A DNA stretch of 5,733 bases, taken from the NCBI GenBank assembly GCA_003484785.1, contig DNAD01000236.1:1-5733 (forward strand), read 5' to 3'. A program made the position numbers and the translations under genes. Positions 1 through 4,280 of the stretch are shown piece after piece. The notes below the pieces were generated by a model. It did not search any database, was not told where the DNA came from, and worked only from the letters and a program-made list of their open reading frames with translations. Origin of the DNA: Lachnospiraceae bacterium (lineage in GTDB: Bacteria; Bacillota; Clostridia; Lachnospirales; Lachnospiraceae). Every line of letters begins with the position of its first letter. The first letter of the stretch is position 1.

Positions 1-112
1 TCAGGGCATCTGTGTTTATTATCCTAATCCCGGCCCCGTATTTCCTGAACATATAATGAATATAGTTTGAACCGATAAAACCGGCGCCTCCGGTAACCAA
101 ATAAGTTCTCAT
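1..112 (-). CDS. rmlB: dTDP-glucose 4,6-dehydratase, N-terminal fragment (runs off left edge)
   Basis: Only the first 37 codons are present; the gene continues beyond base 1. The peptide begins MRTYLVTGGAGFIGSNYIHY and ends INTDAL. The Rossmann NAD-binding motif G-G-A-G-F-I-G-S-N (residues 8-16), followed by a second beta strand ending in Asp, is the classic opening of RmlB/RfbB. This enzyme converts dTDP-glucose to dTDP-4-keto-6-deoxyglucose in the cytoplasm, the second step of dTDP-L-rhamnose synthesis. The ATG lies 7 bases after the rmlD stop, and an AAAGGA ribosome site (126-131) sits inside the end of rmlD, so the two genes are probably co-transcribed. A related NAD-dependent sugar epimerase or dehydratase cannot be fully excluded from 37 residues, but the rmlD neighbour makes rmlB by far the likeliest. 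Confidence 0.9.
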   Translation of the reverse strand, partial: MRTYLVTGGAGFIGSNYIHYMFRKYGAGIRIINTDAL

Positions 113-119
113 CAATTTC

Positions 120-986
120 TCATATTCCTTTCAGATATTTCTCCAGCGCGCTGTGCCAGTCCTCCATCATGAAGTCACCGGTAAGCTTCAGCATATAATT
201 TTCAAGAATGGACCAGGCAGGCCTGTCGGCGCTTGCAGGGTTCATCTCCTTATACCTCTCGCTGGTCACATGCTCTACTCTTGTGTCCTTCCCCGAAAGC
301 CTGAATATCTCCTGTGCAAAGTCGGCCCAGTTCGTGCTGCCCTCGCAGGTGGCATGAAACAGCCCGTAATTATCCGTCGGCTCGAGGTAGTGTATCGTCC
401 TTGCAAGCTCAGAAGCAGAGGTGGGAGAACCGCACTGATCACATACCACGCTCAGCTCATCCCTCTTTTCGGAAAGCGCAAGCATCGTCCTTACGAAATT
501 CTTCCCGTCTCCGTAGAGCCAGGCCGTTCTTAATATAAACCATCTCTTCGCAAAGCAGCGTACGAACTCCTCCCCTGCGTATTTTGTTCTTCCATAGGCG
601 CTTAAGGGCCCGGGAGTATCGAACTCCGTAAGAGGCCTCGGATCAGTCCCCGGAAAAACATAATCCGTGCTTATATGTATGAGCTTCGCACCAAGCTTTT
701 CCGAGGCGATGGCGAGGTTTCTGGGCCCGATGGCATTTACCCTGTAGGCAAAATCCTCATCCTTTTCGCATCCGTCCACATTGGTGGCCGCCGCACAGTT
801 TATTATGACATCAGGCTTTGTCCGCCCCGCAAACTCAATGACCTCATCTGCTTTTGTGATATCGAGGTTTGTTGCCCCGGGCATATCGCAGACGTCGGTC
901 AAAATAAGCTCGGCGCTGTCACCGTACTCTTTTCTTATGGCTCTTCCAAGCTGCCCGTTGCAGCCTGTTACCAGGATCTTTTTCAC
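120..986 (-). CDS. rmlD: dTDP-4-dehydrorhamnose reductase
   Basis: A 288-residue protein of normal family length. RmlD reduces dTDP-4-keto-L-rhamnose to dTDP-L-rhamnose with NAD(P)H in the cytoplasm, the last step of precursor supply for rhamnose-containing surface polysaccharide. Visible features are the N-terminal strand and G-x-x-G-x-x-G cofactor motif (G8, G11, G14), the STDYVF motif with Thr107, and the short-chain dehydrogenase pair Tyr131/Lys135 (Y-G-R-T-K). The RmlD-typical CDQ-x-GSPT segment is at 182-189, and a conserved RP-x-x-S segment sits near 255-259. The start is taken as GTG at 984-986 because a strong GGGGAGGGAG-type ribosome site precedes it by about 10 bases. A further in-frame GTG at 1029-1031 would add 15 residues but has no ribosome site and would extend past the conserved N-terminus. 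It lies between galU and rmlB, 72 bases after galU. Confidence 0.93.
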   Translation of the reverse strand: MKKILVTGCNGQLGRAIRKEYGDSAELILTDVCDMPGATNLDITKADEVIEFAGRTKPDVIINCAAATNVDGCEKDEDFAYRVNAIGPRNLAIASEKLGAKLIHISTDYVFPGTDPRPLTEFDTPGPLSAYGRTKYAGEEFVRCFAKRWFILRTAWLYGDGKNFVRTMLALSEKRDELSVVCDQCGSPTSASELARTIHYLEPTDNYGLFHATCEGSTNWADFAQEIFRLSGKDTRVEHVTSERYKEMNPASADRPAWSILENYMLKLTGDFMMEDWHSALEKYLKGI

Positions 987-1022
987 TCCGCAAGCTCCCT
1001 CCCCTTTATGTATTATATTGTT

Positions 1023-1056
1023 GCTGTTCACAGCCGGGTCGCATTTAAGGAACAGC
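1023..1056 (-). repeat. Inverted repeat in the galU-rmlD gap
   Basis: GCTGTTC at 1023-1029 is perfectly complementary to GAACAGC at 1050-1056, giving a 7-base-pair stem with a 20-base loop. It starts right after the galU stop codon on the minus strand. No T-run follows on the minus strand, so it does not look like an intrinsic terminator; it could be an mRNA-stability or processing stem. A competing small hairpin (1023-1034) is also possible. Functional role is inference. Confidence 0.4.
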
Positions 1057-1058
1057 TC

Positions 1059-1952
1059 CTAATCGTAATCGATCGCCCTGTCGATATCCGCCGCCAGCTT
1101 CATGATATAGGATTCAAGGCTCTCCCGAAGCTCGGGGCGTCTGAGCCCGAACTCGATACTGGCCTGGATAAAGCCCAGCTTTGCGCCGCAGTCGTATCTG
1201 TGCCCCTTGAAATCATAGGCATACACGGCCTCCTGCTTTGCCATCCTCTTAAGGGCATCGGTAAGCTGGATCTCTCCTCCCGCACCCTTTTCCTGATTGG
1301 CCAGATACTCAAAGATATCCGCCGTAAGGATATATCTTCCGAGGATCGCAACGTCCGAAGGAGCTTCCTCCACGGGGGGCTTCTCCACAAGATCCCTTAC
1401 CTTGTATACCCTGTCGTCCACGGGCTTTCCGTCCACTATTCCATACTGGAAGGTAAGCTCATGCGGAACGGTCTGCACTCCGAGGACGCTTGAATGATAC
1501 TCGTTGTAAACATCGATCATCTGTTTAAGGGCCGGGGTTTTTGAGACCACCACATCATCTCCCAGAAGGACCGCAAAGGGATCGTTTCCTATAAACTTCT
1601 GGGCCGACAATACCGCATGTCCCAGACCCAGGGGCTTCTTCTGTCTTATAAAGTATATATTGGCCATCTCGGAGATGGATTTTACCATCTTTAAGGCCTT
1701 TTCGTCGTTCTTGTTCCCAAGCTCCAGCTCAAGCTCCACCGAGCGGTCGAAATGATCCTCTATGGAGCCCTTGTTGCGCCCGTTTACGATGACTATATCC
1801 TCAATGCCGCTCTCTACCGCCTCCTCGATGATATACTGTATCGTAGGCTTGTCCACTATGGGCAGCATCTCCTTGGGCTGGGCCTTGGTGGCGGGAAGGA
1901 ACCTGGTGCCGAGCCCCGCCGCGGGTATAATGGCTTTTTTTATCTTCATCAT
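1059..1952 (-). CDS. galU: UTP-glucose-1-phosphate uridylyltransferase
   Basis: A 297-residue protein, the usual length for bacterial GalU. It makes UDP-glucose from UTP and glucose-1-phosphate in the cytoplasm, feeding glycolipid, teichoic acid and exopolysaccharide synthesis. Visible family motifs are the nucleotide-binding loop GLGTRFLPATK (residues 13-23), KEMLP (27-31), LGLGHAV (108-114), the metal-binding GDD (131-133), VEKP (189-192), GEIQLTDAL (226-234) and GHRYDCG (250-256). These fit GalU better than the dTDP-specific RmlA. Two adjacent ATG codons compete: the first (1950-1952) is 6 bases from the GGAG ribosome site and the second (1947-1949) is 9, so the product may be one residue shorter. 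It is the first gene of the leftward operon with rmlD and rmlB. The loop usually written V-T-G-R reads V-N-G-R here (residues 56-59), a mild deviation. Confidence 0.96.
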   Translation of the reverse strand: MMKIKKAIIPAAGLGTRFLPATKAQPKEMLPIVDKPTIQYIIEEAVESGIEDIVIVNGRNKGSIEDHFDRSVELELELGNKNDEKALKMVKSISEMANIYFIRQKKPLGLGHAVLSAQKFIGNDPFAVLLGDDVVVSKTPALKQMIDVYNEYHSSVLGVQTVPHELTFQYGIVDGKPVDDRVYKVRDLVEKPPVEEAPSDVAILGRYILTADIFEYLANQEKGAGGEIQLTDALKRMAKQEAVYAYDFKGHRYDCGAKLGFIQASIEFGLRRPELRESLESYIMKLAADIDRAIDYD

Positions 1953-1982
1953 GGATATCTCCGTTATTATTATTCTATGCGT

Positions 1983-1992
1983 TGATCGATCA
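1983..1992. promoter_or_regulatory. Perfect 10-base palindrome in the galU leader (possible operator)
   Basis: TGATCGATCA reads identically on both strands and contains two adjacent GATC sites. It lies between the predicted galU transcription start (about 2002) and the galU ribosome site. Its position would suit a repressor roadblock or a methylation-sensitive site, but a 10-base palindrome can arise by chance and no regulator is identified. Confidence 0.25.
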
Positions 1993-2008
1993 TCGCACAA
2001 TCCATTAA

Positions 2009-2037
2009 ATTTTACCACTCTTCAGAGATTTTGTCTA
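2009..2037 (-). promoter_or_regulatory. Predicted sigma-A-type promoter for galU-rmlD-rmlB
   Basis: Read on the minus strand: -35 TAGACA (2032-2037, 5 of 6 to consensus), a 17-base spacer, and -10 TAAAAT (2009-2014, 5 of 6), preceded by the extended -10 dinucleotide TG one base upstream. Transcription would begin near 2002, giving a leader of about 50 bases. It is the best match for this operon in the 210-base divergent region. A weaker alternative, TTGTGC-17-TAGAAT (1972-2000), lies closer to the gene. Confidence 0.65.
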
Positions 2038-2101
2038 CGAAAAGGCCCATGTAAAAGCTGTAAAAGAATTTCTAAAAGGTATACTGTTATTCGCGCTCCT
2101 G

Positions 2102-2110
2102 TGGTAAAAT
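2102..2110 (+). promoter_or_regulatory. Predicted extended -10 promoter element for cheV
   Basis: TGGTAAAAT combines the TG-n extended -10 motif with a 5-of-6 -10 hexamer (TAAAAT, 2105-2110). No good -35 lies 16-18 bases upstream, which extended -10 promoters can tolerate. Transcription would start near 2117, about 46 bases before the cheV ATG. The same ten bases, GTGGTAAAAT, occur in the divergent galU promoter. TATACT at 2080-2085, with a poor CTGTAA -35 16 bases away, is an alternative. I see no clear sigma-D (TAAA-N15-GCCGATAT) flagellar promoter. Confidence 0.4.
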
Positions 2111-2162
2111 AGGTAATGACGTGTAAATAATTGCACAAAGGCGTTTACGCAGGGAGGACGGA

Positions 2163-3062
2163 ATGGATACAGGTATACTACTGGAAAACGGAACCAATGA
2201 ACTGGAGGTGCTGGAATTCACTGTAAATGACAGGTGTTACGGAATCAATGTGGCAAAGGTGAACGAGATAATAACCTACCAGCCCATTACTCCCGTTCCC
2301 AATTCCCACCCCAGCATCGAAGGGATCTTCATGCCGAGGGATACGATGATAACGGCAGTTGACCTCAAGAGCTGTCTGCAGCTTGGAAGGTCGGAGCCCG
2401 GAGGACTGTTCATCATCACAAACTTCAACTCTCTGGATATGGCCTTTCATATCGACGCGGTAAAAAGCATAAGCAGAGTGTCCTGGAGCGATATAATGAA
2501 GCCCACGGAAACCCTGGGCAGGCAGGAGGAAGGCCTTGCCACCGGCATTATAAAGAAAAATGACGAGCTTATCATTATCCTTGACTTTGAGAAGATCGTC
2601 ACCGAGATCAATCCCGATATCGGCCTTAAGATCCATGACGTGGATTCCCTTGCGGGCAGGAGCAGGATAGACGTTCCCATCCTTGTTGCCGAGGATTCGG
2701 TCCTGCTCAACAAGATGATAGTGAAATCTCTTGAAACGGCCGGCTATACCAACCTTGTCCATACAGAGAACGGCCAGGAGGCCTGGGATCTGATAGAGAA
2801 ATGGCGGGATGAGGGTACTCTTCGCGAACATGTACAGTGCCTTATAACCGATATCGAAATGCCCAAAATGGACGGCCACAGGCTGACAAGGCTTGTTAAG
2901 GAGGACGAACGGACAAAGGGTATCATAGTCGTGATCTTCTCCTCGATGATCAATGACGATATGAAGAGGAAGGGCGAGCAGCTCGGCGCCGACGCCCAGC
3001 TGACCAAGCCCGAGATAGGCCTGTTGGTGGGCGCTGTGGATAAGCTTCTGGGAGTAGGATAA
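2163..3062 (+). CDS. cheV: Chemotaxis protein CheV (CheW domain plus receiver)
   Basis: A 299-residue cytoplasmic protein. Residues about 10-150 form a CheW-like domain, opening with the family-typical ILLENGTNELEVLEF (5-19), then the PVPNSHPSIEGIFMPRD segment (44-60). Such domains dock onto chemoreceptors and the CheA kinase. Residues about 171-299 are a response-regulator receiver with acidic pocket Glu177/Asp178, phospho-acceptor Asp230 (TDIEMPKMDG), switch Ser260 and Lys282 (LTKPE), all intact. CheV couples receptors to CheA and, when phosphorylated by CheA, contributes to adaptation. The start is fixed by AGGGAGG (2151-2157), 5 bases from the ATG; the stop is TAA. It is divergent from galU and appears to be transcribed alone; no other chemotaxis or flagellar gene is in view, so its partners lie elsewhere. 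No clear intrinsic terminator follows. Confidence 0.96.
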   Translation: MDTGILLENGTNELEVLEFTVNDRCYGINVAKVNEIITYQPITPVPNSHPSIEGIFMPRDTMITAVDLKSCLQLGRSEPGGLFIITNFNSLDMAFHIDAVKSISRVSWSDIMKPTETLGRQEEGLATGIIKKNDELIIILDFEKIVTEINPDIGLKIHDVDSLAGRSRIDVPILVAEDSVLLNKMIVKSLETAGYTNLVHTENGQEAWDLIEKWRDEGTLREHVQCLITDIEMPKMDGHRLTRLVKEDERTKGIIVVIFSSMINDDMKRKGEQLGADAQLTKPEIGLLVGAVDKLLGVG

Positions 3063-3136
3063 GGCGGCGGATAAAGTTTTTTCGGTTTTTGTTAAGGCAA
3101 TCCCGGTTTTGTCCGATATAAAATCGTATATTTTAG

Positions 3137-3166
3137 TAGTAATATCATGCGCCGGTGTGATATAAT
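3137..3166 (+). promoter_or_regulatory. Predicted extended -10 promoter for the sortase gene
   Basis: TGATATAAT at 3158-3166 is an exact extended -10 element, with the consensus hexamer TATAAT at 3161-3166. The best upstream -35 is weak: TAGTAA (3137-3142, 3 of 6) with an 18-base spacer. Transcription should start near 3173, so the mRNA would carry a leader of about 160 bases before the sortase ATG. Confidence 0.65.
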
Positions 3167-3208
3167 GAACGACGCGGCCTTGGGTTCATCAAAGGGGAGG
3201 GGTTATCG

Positions 3209-3232
3209 CAGGCTTTGGTTCAGGCTTTGGTT
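3209..3232 (+). repeat. Exact tandem duplication of a 12-base unit in the sortase leader
   Basis: CAGGCTTTGGTT occurs twice head to tail (3209-3220 and 3221-3232). It lies within the predicted 5' leader. GGTTCA inside it (3217-3222), or the copy at 3183-3188, can pair with TGAACC at 3233-3238, so the duplication changes the choice of leader stems. The 12-base period matches that of the coding repeat downstream in the same transcript. Confidence 0.8.
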
Positions 3233-3238
3233 TGAACC

Positions 3239-3265
3239 GATCCGATCCGCTTTCTGCATCGGATC
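3239..3265 (+). repeat. Leader hairpin upstream of the sortase gene
   Basis: GATCCGAT (3239-3246) and ATCGGATC (3258-3265) form a perfect 8-base-pair stem with an 11-base loop. A register shift using GATCCG at 3244-3249 and CGGATC at 3260-3265 is an alternative. No T-run follows, so it is not an intrinsic terminator. It does not match any riboswitch consensus I can recognise. Stem formation is readable from the bases; a regulatory role is inference. Confidence 0.5.
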
Positions 3266-3332
3266 ATTCTTCCGGTAACTATCGATGAGCGCCCGGGCAA
3301 ATATTTTTATGCACTGCAAAAAGAGGGGGAAT

Positions 3333-4199
3333 ATGAACAGTTTTATCAGGAAATTATCAGTATCATCGGCTCTTGCGGCATTATGCGCCTTTGCCTGTGT
3401 AAGTAATGTACGGGCGGAGGGATATCCGAACGTATACCGTACAAGCGAAGCGGTCACATCGGATCAGAGCGTTTCCCGGAGCACGGATCAAAGCGCGGAT
3501 CAAAGCACGGCGCAGAACGCGGATCGCAGTGCATCACAGAGCACGGATCAGAACGTTTTGCAGAACACGGATCAGACAGAAAGCGTTCTTCAGAACGAAA
3601 CAGATCATTACGAGCCCATTGCTTCAATGGAAAAATGCCGTGAGCTAAAGGCGGAAAATCAGGAATTTGCCGGCTGGATAAAGATAGACCGGACCCCTGT
3701 CAGCTTTCCGGTCATGTATACACCGGAAAATCCCGAAAAGTATCTGCACAGGGATTTTGACGGAAGCAGCAAAAAGTCGGGACTTCCTTTCATAGATGCG
3801 AAATGCACACTCTCCCCCGACACGGACAATATCATCGTATACGGCCACAACATGAAGGACGGCAGCATGTTCGCAAGCCTCCTTGATTACAGATATGAGG
3901 AATATTACCGGGAGCACCCCGTGATAAAGCTCAACACTCCCACCGAAGAGAGGGAATACAGGATAGTGAGCGCCTTCTATGACCGTGTATACAAAACGGA
4001 CGAGAATGTGTTCAAATTCTATAACTTCATTGAAACCGACGATGAAGATTTTCTCGAAGCGGCAAACATCCTTCTTGACAGATCGTTGTACGATACCGGA
4101 GAAGGGATAGAAGGTGAGGACAGTCTGCTGACTCTGGTGACCTGTTCATATCACGTAAGATACGGAAGATTTGTTGTGATAGCAAAGAGGATCAGGTAA
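3333..4199 (+). CDS. Class B sortase with Ser/Thr-Asp-Gln repeat linker
   Basis: A 288-residue exported protein. Residues 1-28 look like a signal peptide: basic Arg6/Lys7, hydrophobic 8-23, possible cleavage after Val-Arg-Ala28. If uncleaved, the segment would be a membrane anchor. Residues 43-90 are a low-complexity, hydrophilic linker of tetrapeptides such as T-D-Q-S. Residues about 93-288 are a sortase domain with catalytic His172 (VYGHNM), Cys271 in the class B TLVTC motif, and Arg279 (RYGRFVVIAKR). Sortases cleave a C-terminal sorting signal on exported proteins and join them to peptidoglycan outside the membrane. LHRDFDG (138-144) and the C-terminal pattern also fit class B, but I would not name it srtB without its substrate. 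The start is the ATG just after AGAGGGGG (3322-3329, spacing 3); upstream in-frame ATGs at 3285 and 3309 lack ribosome sites. No sorting substrate or pilin is in view. The stop codon lies in the terminator loop. Confidence 0.92.
   Translation: MNSFIRKLSVSSALAALCAFACVSNVRAEGYPNVYRTSEAVTSDQSVSRSTDQSADQSTAQNADRSASQSTDQNVLQNTDQTESVLQNETDHYEPIASMEKCRELKAENQEFAGWIKIDRTPVSFPVMYTPENPEKYLHRDFDGSSKKSGLPFIDAKCTLSPDTDNIIVYGHNMKDGSMFASLLDYRYEEYYREHPVIKLNTPTEEREYRIVSAFYDRVYKTDENVFKFYNFIETDDEDFLEAANILLDRSLYDTGEGIEGEDSLLTLVTCSYHVRYGRFVVIAKRIR
3459..3578 (+). repeat. Degenerate 12-base tandem repeat encoding the sortase linker
   Basis: Ten successive 12-base units encode tetrapeptides: SDQS, VSRS, TDQS, ADQS, TAQN, ADRS, ASQS, TDQN, VLQN, TDQT. 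The best-conserved DNA unit is ACGGATCAAAGC or close variants; units 3 and 4 differ only in the first base. A less regular tail (ESVLQNETD) continues to about 3605. Because the unit is a multiple of three, gain or loss of units would keep the reading frame. The linker probably extends the catalytic domain away from the membrane. Confidence 0.85.
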
Positions 4200-4216
4200 A
4201 ACCTGATCCTTTTTTT
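4188..4216 (+). terminator. Intrinsic terminator of the sortase gene, overlapping its stop codon
   Basis: AGGATCAGGT (4188-4197) and ACCTGATCCT (4201-4210) form a perfect 10-base-pair stem around an AAA loop, followed by a run of seven T (4210-4216). The stem can be lengthened through a G-U pair and A-T pairs using the T-run. The TAA stop (4197-4199) begins at the last base of the 5' arm and occupies the loop, so the final codons Arg-Ile-Arg are encoded by the stem. Confidence 0.93.
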
Positions 4217-4224
4217 GAGGAAAT

Positions 4225-4250
4225 GATCCGGTAGGAAGGCTTACCGGATC
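4225..4250 (+). repeat. Hairpin between the sortase terminator and the kinase start
   Basis: GATCCGGTA (4225-4233) and TACCGGATC (4242-4250) form a perfect 9-base-pair stem with an 8-base loop (GGAAGGCT). No T-run follows on the plus strand. On the minus strand the following bases (ATTTCC) are a poor T-tract, so a reverse terminator is unlikely. It lies 30 bases before the kinase ATG and could belong to that gene's leader. It shares the GATCCG/CGGATC core with the hairpin upstream of the sortase. Confidence 0.55.
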
Positions 4251-4280
4251 GCGCAAGGGAAAATATAGTCAGATTATAAA

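Larger units (their letters stand above)
3063..3332. other. Intergenic region between cheV and the sortase gene
   Basis: 270 bases without a supported gene. The first part is T-rich (runs at 3077-3082 and 3086-3090) but has no GC-rich stem before the runs, so I cannot call a cheV terminator. An AT-only stem (TAAAAT/ATTTTA, 3119-3135) is weak. The second part holds the sortase promoter, an exact 12-base tandem duplication and an 8-base-pair hairpin, listed separately. A purine-rich AAAGGGGAGGGG at 3191-3202 resembles a ribosome site but is not followed at normal spacing by a convincing start codon. Confidence 0.6.

Noticed and set aside
675..1493. Long plus-strand frame (272 codons) antisense to rmlD and galU
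   Set aside because: It lies opposite two well-recognised genes and spans their junction. Its translation shows no family motif, so it is a codon-bias shadow.
1972..2000. TTGTGC-17-TAGAAT as the main galU promoter
   Set aside because: The -35 matches only 3 of 6. The upstream TAGACA-17-TAAAAT with a TG extension is better; the nearer one is kept only as a weaker alternative.
2052..2078. Three TAAAAG copies (2052, 2061, 2073) upstream of cheV as a regulator-binding array
   Set aside because: Spacing is irregular (9 and 12 bases), the motif is short and AT-rich, and there is no matching known box; chance is sufficient.
2178..2879. 233-codon minus-strand frame antisense to cheV
   Set aside because: CheV is unmistakable on the plus strand with all catalytic residues; the antisense translation has no recognisable features.
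3119..3135. TAAAAT/ATTTTA stem as the cheV terminator
   Set aside because: It is all A-T pairing of six base pairs with no following T-run, so it is too weak to terminate transcription.
3165..3278. A 37-codon plus-strand frame (ATG 3165 to TAA 3276-3278) in the sortase leader
   Set aside because: Its ATG overlaps the consensus -10 hexamer, so it would not be in the transcript, and it has no ribosome site. The RLWFRLWF repetition only reflects the 12-base duplication.
3173..3332. Known riboswitch (c-di-GMP, T-box or similar) in the sortase leader
   Set aside because: I could not find the conserved core bases of any family I can recognise by eye; only simple stems are present. A covariance-model search of 3173-3332 would settle it.
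3203..3457. Minus-strand 84-residue frame over the sortase leader and signal peptide
   Set aside because: It is antisense to the sortase start, shows no recognisable domain and no ribosome site, and covers the promoter-proximal leader.
3459..3605. Period-12 repeat considered as a CRISPR array or replication iteron cluster
   Set aside because: Units are contiguous without spacers, degenerate, and keep the reading frame of a clear sortase; codon-level repetition explains them.
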